Positions 5,958-13,899 of a stretch of DNA of 23,044 nucleotides are shown one piece after another (position 1 is the first letter of the stretch; every line of letters starts with the position of its first letter). Source of the DNA: Chitinophagales bacterium (GTDB taxonomy: Bacteria > Bacteroidota > Bacteroidia > Chitinophagales > UBA2359); contig JAHDDN010000029.1 of NCBI GenBank assembly GCA_020629335.1, forward strand, positions 1-23,044, read 5' to 3'. The translations under genes were made by a program, and so were the position numbers. The notes below the pieces were generated by a model. It was not told the origin of the DNA and ran no database searches. It saw only the letters and a list, made by a program, of their open reading frames with translations.

Positions 5958-8813
5958 TTGCCAAACTTTCAACTTAAAATATTATCACTGCTTTTAATAA
6001 GCTTAAGTTTGCATTTTGTGGATATGAATGCTCAAAATCCTCCCTTTAGCTCATTTTCGGTTGAAAATGGATTACCCAGCAATAAAATTAATGACATCTT
6101 TCAAGATAGTCGACAATTTATTTGGGTGGCTACAGATCAAGGTTTAAGTCGCTTTGATGGCTTTAAGTTTACAAATTTTACTCGTAAAGAGGGCTTAATG
6201 GATAATGAGATATTAGCAATCCATGAAGATTTACATCATAGATTATGGCTGCTTACAGCTAATGGCAAATTATGTTTTCTTAATGATGGGAGTGTTTTTT
6301 CTTCCTCTAATACTTACTACCTCAAAAAACTACCCAAAGCTTTGTATAACTCCGCCTATGCCGCTAAAGATAGTAGCATCTGGCTTGGTACAGAACACAA
6401 GGGCTTTGTTAAAATAACTGATAATCAGTTACATCACTATAACATCAAAGACGGTGCCCAACTTTTCTATGAAGAAAAAAATGATACGCTTGTTAGCGTC
6501 ATCGCATATGAACAACCCTATAGAGCATTTCAAATTAATCAAGAGGAAATACTACTAGCATACCCAGATAGTTTGTTGATCAAAAAAGGAAAAACAGAGA
6601 AAAGCTTACTTCCTAATAAAAAACAGTTTTTCAGTGAGCAAGTGACCGATATTCTAAAAGATAAAAATGGCTACTATTGGATCGCTAAAAGAGGAGGAGG
6701 AATAATCGGTTTTCAAGTAGAGGAAAACAAAGTTACAGACCACAAAAGAATGTTGGAAGAAAAAACAATTACCTCAATATTAGAAGACAAAGAAGGTAAT
6801 TGGTGGCTCGGTACCCCCAATGAAGGTCTGCTACTCATTACTAACCAAATGGCTAATGTCATTGATCAAACTAATGGTTTGAGTAGTAATGAAATACATG
6901 TAATCGAAAAAGATCAGGATGGCCAATGGTGGATAGGTGGTAATAACGGCATCATACAAATGTGGGGAAAAGGAGCGAAAACACAACTAAATATTAACTA
7001 TACAGGCGATACCTACCTCCCTATTCACGCTTTTAGCATCGATAAAAATAATAATAAATGGTATGGAACAGACAAAGGCCTAATGCTCCAAAACAAGCAA
7101 AATCAAGTATTAATTGTTGACGTAAACCCAGTAAATGATATAGAAATAGCTCCTAATGGAAATCTATACATAGCATTAGATAATTATGCTATCAAAATAA
7201 CTCCTGAAATGGATTATAAAATTGATACGATTTATAACGATAAAACAACAGCAATACTAGCAGCTCCTAATGGAAATATATGGATGGGAAATGATAGCGG
7301 ATTAGTAGTTTATGCCAATAATAAAATTACACCTAATAAGGCCAATACAATTAATCTAAGTGCTCGTGTTAATGATCTTATATTGCTTCCTGATAATAAT
7401 ATTTGTGTTGCAACGAATGGTTCTGGACTAGTAATCTTTGGTGAAAAAGAAACAGAAATAGTTACTGAAAAAGAAGGCTTATCAAGCGATATTTGTAAGA
7501 AATTATACCTAGATCAACAAAAACAAACATGGGTCATAACCCATAAAGGGGTTAATAAACTGAACACTTTTAAAGACAGTAGTAGCAAGTATAGTGTACT
7601 GAAATATAGTGCCTTAAATGGAATTAACACAAATTTACTTTATGATATAGCCGTCGATGGAGATTCAATATGGCTGGCTGCCAGCAATGGACTAACTATT
7701 ATGAACTACCAAAATGAACAAAAAAAGTCTCCTCCACCCATATTCATCGAACAATTAAAAATAAATGATCGAGATACTATAATAAAAGAAAACTACAAGC
7801 TACCACATCATAAAAATTCGATTCGATTCGATTATACTGGAATTTCCTATAAAAGCATGGGGCAACTCAACTATCTCTATCAGATGGAAGGAATCGATGA
7901 TGATTGGCAAAGCACTGATCAAAGAAGCCTACAATACCCAGCCCTTGCTCCTGGCGAATACGTATTTAAAGTGAAAGCACTGAATGAAAATGGTATCAGT
8001 AGCGAAAATACCGCACAAATTAGCTTTCAAATAGAAAAACCCTTCTGGAAAAAAACATTCTTTTTAATACTAATGAGCATAATCGCATTAGCATTAATCA
8101 GTCTGTTAATCTACGCCATCCTACAATACTTCAAAGAAAAAAACGAACTCCAACAAAAAATCAGCGAATCTGAACTAGTAGCCCTAAGAGCACAAATGAA
8201 TCCACACTTTATTTTCAATTCACTCAACTCCATACAATACTTTATCACCGAAAATGATAAAAAATCAGCCAATATCTACTTATCTACCTTCTCAGACCTA
8301 ATTCGTAAAGTACTTGATAACTCCAAAAAAACAGCCGTCCCACTAGGAGACGAAATAACCTCTATAGAACTATACCTCGAATTAGAATCATTACGATTTA
8401 GCGGCAAATTCAATTATGAAATCAAGATCGCACCCGATTTAGATCGAAATTTTCATAAAATACCTCCATTACTCATCCAGCCCTATATAGAAAATGCCAT
8501 ATGGCACGGCCTCTTGCCCAAAAAAGGCGACGGAATAGTCAAAATAGAACTACTAATGGAAACCCCCAATATTATCAAATGCATCATAGAAGATAACGGA
8601 ATCGGTAGAGCAAAAGCCATGGAAATAAAAAAACGAAGAAGAACCAAACACCAGTCTTCAGGCATGAAAAATACCGCCAAAAGACTAAAAATGCTACACC
8701 TAATGCACAAAACACAACAATTCCAAGATAATAAAGTCAAAATTATAGACCTTTATGAAGGAGAACAAGCCAAAGGAACAAGAGTAGAACTCCTAATTCC
8801 ACAAATCCAATAA
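5958..8813 (+). CDS. Reg_prop/Y_Y_Y sensor histidine kinase, LytS type
   Basis: This 951-residue membrane kinase has a signal peptide (residues 1-25, ending MNAQ), a periplasmic beta-propeller of two-component regulator repeats (for example FSVENGLPSNKINDIFQD and RQFIWVATDQGLSRFDG), a Y_Y_Y domain (about 614-695, with LNYLYQMEGIDDDW and LAPGEYVFKVKA), one transmembrane segment (about 700-722), and a cytoplasmic His_kinase/HATPase module. The phospho-acceptor is H750 in LRAQMNPHFIFNSLNS; the ATP site shows IQPYIENAIWHG (near 840-850) and DNGIG (879-883). The start is TTG 5958, the only candidate after an in-frame stop at 5946-5948, and it gives a proper signal peptide. The cognate LytTR regulator follows at 9244, separated by repeat copy B. 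The ligand is unknown. Confidence 0.93.
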   Translation: MPNFQLKILSLLLISLSLHFVDMNAQNPPFSSFSVENGLPSNKINDIFQDSRQFIWVATDQGLSRFDGFKFTNFTRKEGLMDNEILAIHEDLHHRLWLLTANGKLCFLNDGSVFSSSNTYYLKKLPKALYNSAYAAKDSSIWLGTEHKGFVKITDNQLHHYNIKDGAQLFYEEKNDTLVSVIAYEQPYRAFQINQEEILLAYPDSLLIKKGKTEKSLLPNKKQFFSEQVTDILKDKNGYYWIAKRGGGIIGFQVEENKVTDHKRMLEEKTITSILEDKEGNWWLGTPNEGLLLITNQMANVIDQTNGLSSNEIHVIEKDQDGQWWIGGNNGIIQMWGKGAKTQLNINYTGDTYLPIHAFSIDKNNNKWYGTDKGLMLQNKQNQVLIVDVNPVNDIEIAPNGNLYIALDNYAIKITPEMDYKIDTIYNDKTTAILAAPNGNIWMGNDSGLVVYANNKITPNKANTINLSARVNDLILLPDNNICVATNGSGLVIFGEKETEIVTEKEGLSSDICKKLYLDQQKQTWVITHKGVNKLNTFKDSSSKYSVLKYSALNGINTNLLYDIAVDGDSIWLAASNGLTIMNYQNEQKKSPPPIFIEQLKINDRDTIIKENYKLPHHKNSIRFDYTGISYKSMGQLNYLYQMEGIDDDWQSTDQRSLQYPALAPGEYVFKVKALNENGISSENTAQISFQIEKPFWKKTFFLILMSIIALALISLLIYAILQYFKEKNELQQKISESELVALRAQMNPHFIFNSLNSIQYFITENDKKSANIYLSTFSDLIRKVLDNSKKTAVPLGDEITSIELYLELESLRFSGKFNYEIKIAPDLDRNFHKIPPLLIQPYIENAIWHGLLPKKGDGIVKIELLMETPNIIKCIIEDNGIGRAKAMEIKKRRRTKHQSSGMKNTAKRLKMLHLMHKTQQFQDNKVKIIDLYEGEQAKGTRVELLIPQIQ

Positions 8814-8845
8814 ACAACTCTAATTGCCGAATAGATAATATACTA

Positions 8846-9070
8846 TTTTGGGGCTTCCCCTTTCTGACTTTTTATCGGATTCGTAGGGGCGCTACCTATG
8901 TGTGCGCCCTCCGATAAAAAGTCAGAAAGGGTCGGGCTGTCCACTCTTATGTGGCTATGCCACTCCTACTACGCTAAGCCGTACTTGTCTGCCCTGCGGG
9001 CCAGCCTGCGTCCAGCTAAGCTACGTAAGTCGCAGCATGGCCGCCACATACCGCTCCCATCCCTAAGCCA
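8846..9070 (+). repeat. Dispersed structured repeat, copy B
   Basis: Head TTTTGGGGCTTCCCC (8846-8860), main hairpin with perfect 22-bp arms (8858-8879 and 8910-8931), GTCGGGCTGTCC, second arm pair TATGTGGC (8948-8955) with GCCACATA (9043-9050), mini-hairpin around GCCCTGCGGGC, and tail CCATCCCTAAGCCA ending at 9070. It lies between a sensor kinase and its response regulator. It takes up much of the gene-free stretch 8814-9243. Confidence 0.87.
8883..8909 (+). repeat. REP-like GTAG palindrome nested in copy B
   Basis: GTAG (8883-8886) then a palindrome (8887-8909) identical to that in copy C except for one extra T, which would bulge from the left arm. It sits at the tip of the copy B hairpin, in the same orientation as the outer repeat. 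Confidence 0.65.
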
Positions 9071-9172
9071 GTAATGAGTTTGTTAGTAATTAGTGTATTG
9101 GTATAATTAGTACATAGTAATTTTATATTACACAGCATAATTCATATAGTAAACTAAACAAGCAGTCTCTCA

Positions 9173-9227
9173 GCCAGCGCAAGCTGGCGGTCTCTAATCT
9201 GATAGCGAACGCAGAGAGCGATCTCTC
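9173..9227 (+). promoter_or_regulatory. Two small hairpins in the leader of the response regulator
   Basis: GCCAGC (9173-9178), GCAA loop, GCTGGC (9183-9188) is a perfect GNRA-loop hairpin. GAGAG (9214-9218), CGAT, CTCTC (9223-9227) follows and ends 16 bp before the ATG at 9244. TCTCTC and GGTCTCT direct repeats flank the first hairpin. Together they could shape translation of the regulator or be repeat debris; no further support. Confidence 0.35.
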
Positions 9228-9243
9228 ATCTAAACAAACTGAA

Positions 9244-10002
9244 ATGAAAAACCCAACCAACATAAAAGCCATCATTATCGACGACGAGGAAGGCAGCCGC
9301 AAAACGCTAAGGAACCTATTAGTAGAATATTGTCCACAAGTAGAAGTACTCGACCTCGCAGATTCAGCAGCTACAGGCATTATGTCCATTCGCCAGCACC
9401 AGCCCGATCTCGTTTTCCTTGATATTGCTATGCCAGATGGGGATGGATTCGAAATGCTCGATAACATAAAAGAAATCAACTTTGGAGTCATATTTACTAC
9501 CGCCTATGACGAATATGCCGTACAAGCATTCGAATACTCAGCCATCCACTACCTTCTAAAACCCATTAATATTCTCAAGCTCCAAAAAGCAGTGGAGGAG
9601 TTCGAAAAACGAACCATTTCTACTGAGCAAAACCATTTCAACTTTTTAAAAGAAAATATAGATCGCCCATCTGCCCTAAAAAAAATAGCCCTCCCAACAC
9701 AGGAAGCGCTATTATTTGTTTCTATACAAGATATTATCCGATGCGAAGCAGACGGAAGCTACACGCTTTTTTATCTAAAAAACAAGAAAAGGGTCATGGT
9801 AGCCAAAACATTAAAGCATTTTGAAGATTTACTAGATGCAAATGTATTCTTAAGAGTACACCATGCCCACCTAATTAACCTCAATCAAGTAGTAAAATAC
9901 ATCAAAGGAAAGGGAGGCAGCATCGAAATGAGCGATGGCTCCGAAGTAGAAGTGTCTGTTAGAAAAAAAGATATCTTCATGAAAAAATGGAAAACGAAGT
10001 AA
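9244..10002 (+). CDS. LytTR-family response regulator
   Basis: A 252-residue response regulator. The receiver domain (7-125) has the acidic pair D13/D14 in IIIDDEEGSR, phospho-acceptor D60 in LVFLDIAMPDGDG, T86 in FTTAYDE and K106 in YLLKPI. The C-terminal part (about 150-250) is a LytTR DNA-binding domain: DIIRCEADGSYTLFYL, VAKTLKHFEDLL and FLRVHHAHLINL. LytTR regulators bind pairs of short direct repeats and are usually phosphorylated by LytS-type kinases, which fits the upstream gene ending at 8813. The normal near-contact of such pairs is broken here by 430 bp containing repeat copy B and small hairpins. Target genes cannot be inferred. Confidence 0.95.
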   Translation: MKNPTNIKAIIIDDEEGSRKTLRNLLVEYCPQVEVLDLADSAATGIMSIRQHQPDLVFLDIAMPDGDGFEMLDNIKEINFGVIFTTAYDEYAVQAFEYSAIHYLLKPINILKLQKAVEEFEKRTISTEQNHFNFLKENIDRPSALKKIALPTQEALLFVSIQDIIRCEADGSYTLFYLKNKKRVMVAKTLKHFEDLLDANVFLRVHHAHLINLNQVVKYIKGKGGSIEMSDGSEVEVSVRKKDIFMKKWKTK

Positions 10003-10006
10003 AAGA

Positions 10007-11770
10007 TTATTTCTTTTCCTTGACCTCTTCCATATAATTAAAGTTAAGGGTACCACAACTATTTAAGTCCGAACTTAAAGCTATATGCTTCTTACCTCTA
10101 CTATCAATAATGGTAAATGCAGCAGTGTTAGGTGGACGGCTTCCTTCATTATGAGCATATAAAATAAGGTAATTATCCTGATTAGGAACAATCTGAACCC
10201 TTAGTTTTTTCTTTTTACGTTTGAGTTTGTACTTATCCAATATCCACTTACCATTAAAATTCAAAGAAACGATATCGCCATCAATTTCCTCGGTATCCCA
10301 GACCGCTATCTTAATAACCCGATCATCAACAGTTACCATATCAGCATCTTCTATCGTTCGATTACCAATCAATACAGGCTGATCCCCCTGATAAGTAATC
10401 GGCAAATCAATAGATCCCAATTGAGTAGAATCTACCTTAAGCTCTGGCATCTTGATTTCTACCACCTCAGGAATAATCTCTGGTAATGGTTGTGTTTCTA
10501 TAGGTACATCATCTAAGCTTGGAATCGGCTTATCATTAAACAAAGCTCTACTTTTTTCATCGGCTGGAAAATATTTACGGATACTACATTCATTTGCATC
10601 CTTTACTTCAATATAAGCAAATTGAATAAACTCCTCTCCATTCGTAAACTCCTCTATGTTCTCTCTTGGGTTAGGCGTATTTTTCTTTTTCTCAAATTCC
10701 ATAGTCTTCGCCTTACTAAACTCCAAATAATTAGTATCTACCTCAATTTCCGCTTCAGCACCAATAACAAAAATATATCCTTGGCTCGATTGATAAGGCT
10801 CCTGTCCACCCCTAATCTCTTCAATCTCTAATGATCTAGGATTAACATCAACTTCAATAGGGCTGCTGTCCTTGATTGTCATGGACTCAGCAAGCTGCTC
10901 TCCCCATTCATTTGTTACAGTGACAGTATAATCACCTGCCGCCAAATTACTAACAAAAGGGCTGCTCTCTCCATGAGACCACTTACAGCTGTAGCGGCTT
11001 CCCCACCGATTAGTCGTTACCTTAGCAGCGCCACCACCACCAGAACCGCACTCAGGCTGTTCAATATTAATTTTAACGATTAAAGGTTCGGGAGGAGTAG
11101 GCATAATTTTAACAGAGTGGGTATTAGTAGTACAGCCTGTTGAAGCCGTGAAACCCCAATAGACATAAGGGTTATGATTGAAGAATTCACTGACCAAATC
11201 CCCATGATAAGTCAAGCGAGGATGCCCATCAAAATAAACCTTTAACATCTTTATGTCTGGCTCCCAAATAACCTTGGCCTTATGATTCTTACAATCTTCT
11301 ATATTGATACGTTCCACATTGGCAGCTACAGGCCCTGCAATATTCTGATCAGGCATATCGTGATTAGGCCCATTGTACATAAGAGCTAAATGATCATAGA
11401 CTTCATCGTATTCTGCCTCTTTAGTGTCAAACTCAACAATTAATGCTGGTTGGATACCTCCATAACCCATTGTTTCATCACCTTGACCAATGATGTTTTG
11501 CCCTGATTGCTGAAAAATAAAGGCAATGCCATCACCACCAAAATTATCACAACCTAACATTAACTCAAAGTGCAACTCAAATCTATCTCTTAAGTTGATT
11601 TGACGATCATGCCAAATGGCTCCTTTAATATAGTTAGCATTATGAGTTAAGCGATAAGTGTTCAGTTCTGTTTCATAGGCAGCACCTACTTCCTTAAAGC
11701 CAATTTGCCCCATAACACTTGAGCCTATTAAGATAATAGTTAGTATAAGTAAGAATCTTTTCAAGATCAT
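10007..11770 (-). CDS. Secreted L-type lectin protein with SprB-like repeat
   Basis: A 587-residue exported protein. A signal peptide (1-22, ending SSVMGQ) precedes a legume-lectin-like beta-sandwich (about 24-225): WHDRQINLRDRFELHFEL, GCDNFGGDGIAFIFQQ, GGIQPALIVEFDT and VYWGFTASTG are typical of L-type lectins. Next is one SprB-type adhesin repeat (about 230-310) with CKWSHGESSPFVSNLAAGDY and TVTVTNEWG. The C-terminal third is a less familiar domain with DGDIVSLNFNGKWILDKYKL and LILYAHNEGSRPPNTAA. I see no canonical type IX secretion C-terminal signal, so surface delivery is uncertain. It is likely a carbohydrate-binding surface or periplasmic protein. It converges tightly with the LytTR gene (4 bp gap) and has a minus-strand TATCTTTG box (11806-11799) upstream. 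Confidence 0.85.
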   Translation of the reverse strand: MILKRFLLILTIILIGSSVMGQIGFKEVGAAYETELNTYRLTHNANYIKGAIWHDRQINLRDRFELHFELMLGCDNFGGDGIAFIFQQSGQNIIGQGDETMGYGGIQPALIVEFDTKEAEYDEVYDHLALMYNGPNHDMPDQNIAGPVAANVERINIEDCKNHKAKVIWEPDIKMLKVYFDGHPRLTYHGDLVSEFFNHNPYVYWGFTASTGCTTNTHSVKIMPTPPEPLIVKINIEQPECGSGGGGAAKVTTNRWGSRYSCKWSHGESSPFVSNLAAGDYTVTVTNEWGEQLAESMTIKDSSPIEVDVNPRSLEIEEIRGGQEPYQSSQGYIFVIGAEAEIEVDTNYLEFSKAKTMEFEKKKNTPNPRENIEEFTNGEEFIQFAYIEVKDANECSIRKYFPADEKSRALFNDKPIPSLDDVPIETQPLPEIIPEVVEIKMPELKVDSTQLGSIDLPITYQGDQPVLIGNRTIEDADMVTVDDRVIKIAVWDTEEIDGDIVSLNFNGKWILDKYKLKRKKKKLRVQIVPNQDNYLILYAHNEGSRPPNTAAFTIIDSRGKKHIALSSDLNSCGTLNFNYMEEVKEKK

Positions 11771-11798
11771 TTATTTGGCTAAAAAATAAATTCGTCTG

Positions 11799-11806
11799 CA
11801 AAGATA
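11799..11806 (-). promoter_or_regulatory. TAnnTTTG -7 box upstream of the lectin gene
   Basis: TATCTTTG read on the minus strand, about 30 bp before the start codon, matches the Bacteroidota -7 consensus exactly. No good TTG is found at the expected distance upstream. Confidence 0.5.
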
Positions 11807-11882
11807 AGGGATAAACGCTTGAATTTGAATTATATCAGAGGATTTATTCAAACGCTAACTCCAGTTAAAAGCTGCTTATTAC

Positions 11883-12410
11883 TTAATAAACCTTTTCTCC
11901 TTTATCTAACCATATTCCCCACTCTCTTGAATAAGCATGAACATCATCAGTCAAATTATTATCAATATCATAAACAGGCTGGTCCTTATTAATCCATTCA
12001 AAAATACCTCCATATAAGTTGTAAACATCAACAAAACCTAAGGATTTCAAGCGTTCTCCAATCTTTTCACTCCGATAACCAACAGAACAATAAACAACAA
12101 CTTTGAGATTTTTATCAAACTCTTCTATCATTTTAGGCTGAAATTCATCATAACCAACCCATATAGCCCCTTTGATATGACTGACTTCATACTCCTCATA
12201 AGCACGAGTATCCAATAATATCAACTCTTCTTCCTCTGCTAAATCAGCTACAGTTATAAAATCTACACTCTCATCAAGTAAGGAACGCAACATCAATTGA
12301 TAAGTACTATTCTTTAATCCAGAACTGTTCTGAGCCTCTAAAGACACCCCTAACACCATAACAAAAACTGGAATTATCAAGTATAAGTAGAGCCTTTTTA
12401 ATTTTTTCAT
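11883..12410 (-). CDS. Exported rhodanese-like protein
   Basis: A 175-residue protein with an N-terminal signal peptide (1-27, LYLYLIIPVFVMVLGVSLEAQ) and a single rhodanese domain (about 52-145). It has LLDTRAYEEYEVSHIKGAIW (65-84), the active-site loop CSVGYRS with Cys108, and NLYGGIFEWI (131-140). Rhodaneses carry sulfur on the catalytic cysteine and act in sulfur transfer or redox chemistry; the export signal points to the periplasm. Substrate is unknown. It is upstream of the lectin gene on the same strand, with 112 bp and a separate promoter box between them, so cotranscription is not assured. Confidence 0.9.
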   Translation of the reverse strand: MKKLKRLYLYLIIPVFVMVLGVSLEAQNSSGLKNSTYQLMLRSLLDESVDFITVADLAEEEELILLDTRAYEEYEVSHIKGAIWVGYDEFQPKMIEEFDKNLKVVVYCSVGYRSEKIGERLKSLGFVDVYNLYGGIFEWINKDQPVYDIDNNLTDDVHAYSREWGIWLDKGEKVY

Positions 12411-12768
12411 ACTATTGACATTAAACGCTTTTAATCTAATGTGGTCATAAAGCGTGTTGAAAAAATAACTTGCTTATGTAATGATGAAAAATAAACTTTC
12501 GATACTTAGTTATTCTTTTATCACTTCTTAAAGCAACGCTAAATGTATAACTTCCGTTTATAGCGCTAAAGATAGGATGTTAAAACAAAATTCAACCACC
12601 CTCGAAATTTCAATTGCTGTTTCCAACCTAAAATATCAAATTGATTTAAAACTTAGTAACTTAAGTATTAAATATATATCGTAAAAAGGTGACAATTGTT
12701 AATATTTCAGTCTTACTAACTGAAATAAAAAACAAATTTTTTAACGTTTTTTTAATGCTAAAAAATTG
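12411..12768. other. Gene-free AT-rich divergent spacer
   Basis: Between the divergent rhodanese and lipoprotein genes (gene-free to 12830). I see no ORF, RNA gene or repeat-family copy. A weak 7-bp inverted pair ACGCTTT/AAAGCGT lies near 12425-12456. The right end holds the promoter listed separately. Confidence 0.4.
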
Positions 12769-12776
12769 TACCTTTG
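12769..12776 (+). promoter_or_regulatory. TAnnTTTG -7 box of the lipoprotein gene
   Basis: TACCTTTG is an exact match to the Bacteroidota -7 consensus, followed by CG and a 54-bp AT-rich leader before the ATG at 12831. The upstream region is T-rich but lacks a clear TTTG. Confidence 0.6.
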
Positions 12777-12830
12777 CGAAAAAATTACAGAAATAAAGAT
12801 TTTTAACCCCTTATTTAAAATTAAAAAGTT

Positions 12831-13643
12831 ATGATTTCATTGAAAAAAGGCCTTCTAATAATGTTGGCATTTTCATTCATTTTCTTCACAAGTTGTACTG
12901 AAGAAGATGATGATATCGCACGTCCTTCAACTACATTAATCTCACCTACAGCTGAAGCTGATTATGCTTTAGGAACAGAAATTGAAATGAAGGCTTATTT
13001 TACAGATGATTTGGACTTAGATAATTATCTTTTCAAAATCAGACCTGCAAGTGATGATTGGCCAGTTCAAGGTTTTTCAACAGATGTTGAGGGAGACATA
13101 GAGGGCGAAGAGGAAACAGTGTCAGAATTTGTGACTATTCCTGAAACTAATGAGGATGGTTCTCCAATAGGTGCTGGACCTCATATTGTAAGTGTTTTCT
13201 GTTCTGATAGAGTTACTCAATATTCTGATACATTAGAAGTGGAAATCAACATTTATAATCCTGCTGATGAAGTGGCGCCATTAATTGTAATTACGGCTCC
13301 TGCAAATTTGGCAGTACCATTTACGGCTGATAGCGACGATAACGATATCGCTATTTCTGGAACTATCTCTGACGATTCAGGTATTGCAAGAATTACTTAT
13401 TCTTATGTACAACGTGATGAAGATTTAACTCCTTTCGAAGATGAAGATTACCCATACAATGCAACTTTAGATGGAGAAGCTCCTACAACTTACGAAATTG
13501 TTGGTAACTCTGACCCAGCAGGTGCAGGAACTTTCCCTTACTTTAAAGCTCCTGATATAGGTGAATATAACTTAGTTATTACCGCTTATGATGTTTATAA
13601 CAATTCATCTTCTATCAGTATTCCAGTAAATGTAAACAAGTAA
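12831..13643 (+). CDS. Surface-type lipoprotein with two Ig-like domains
   Basis: A 270-residue lipoprotein of unrecognised family. The signal peptide ends FFFTSC-like, with the lipid cysteine at residue 22, followed at once by TEEDDD. An acidic run just after the cysteine is typical of lipoprotein export to the outer face of the outer membrane in Bacteroidota. The mature part reads as two beta-sandwich (Ig/cadherin-like) domains: STTLISPTAEADYALGTEIE onward and PLIVITAPANLAVPF onward, each ending in a pattern such as YNLVITAYDVYNNSSSISIP. The composition is acidic throughout. It is monocistronic: its own promoter box upstream and a strong terminator 33 bp downstream. A binding or structural role is likely but unspecified. 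Confidence 0.85.
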   Translation: MISLKKGLLIMLAFSFIFFTSCTEEDDDIARPSTTLISPTAEADYALGTEIEMKAYFTDDLDLDNYLFKIRPASDDWPVQGFSTDVEGDIEGEEETVSEFVTIPETNEDGSPIGAGPHIVSVFCSDRVTQYSDTLEVEINIYNPADEVAPLIVITAPANLAVPFTADSDDNDIAISGTISDDSGIARITYSYVQRDEDLTPFEDEDYPYNATLDGEAPTTYEIVGNSDPAGAGTFPYFKAPDIGEYNLVITAYDVYNNSSSISIPVNVNK

Positions 13644-13675
13644 TTAATACTTAGAACTTACAGAAATTAATACTT

Positions 13676-13710
13676 AAAAGGGCTATTCGGTTAATCGAAT
13701 AGCCCTTTTT
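13676..13710 (+). terminator. Rho-independent terminator after the lipoprotein gene
   Basis: AAAAGGGCTATTCG (13676-13689), loop GTTAAT, perfect complementary arm (13696-13709), and a run of T to 13712. Classic form. Confidence 0.88.
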
Positions 13711-13899
13711 TTGTAAGTTGAAAATTTATTACACGACTCTCCTTTTTGTCATCTAAATGCTAATTGCGTATATGTGTGCTGTCATTTAAGCGCATATAAA
13801 GACTTTTTGCCCTTCCTTTTTGTGAAATTTTAAGTGTTTAAACGTATAATGCTAAAGTAGAACCAAATTTTTTTACGAAAAAACCCCTAAAATCAACTT

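Noticed and set aside
10007..10200. A type IX secretion C-terminal signal at the end of the lectin protein
   Set aside because: The C-terminus does not show the usual sorting-domain pattern; it ends in a charged EEVKEKK tail.
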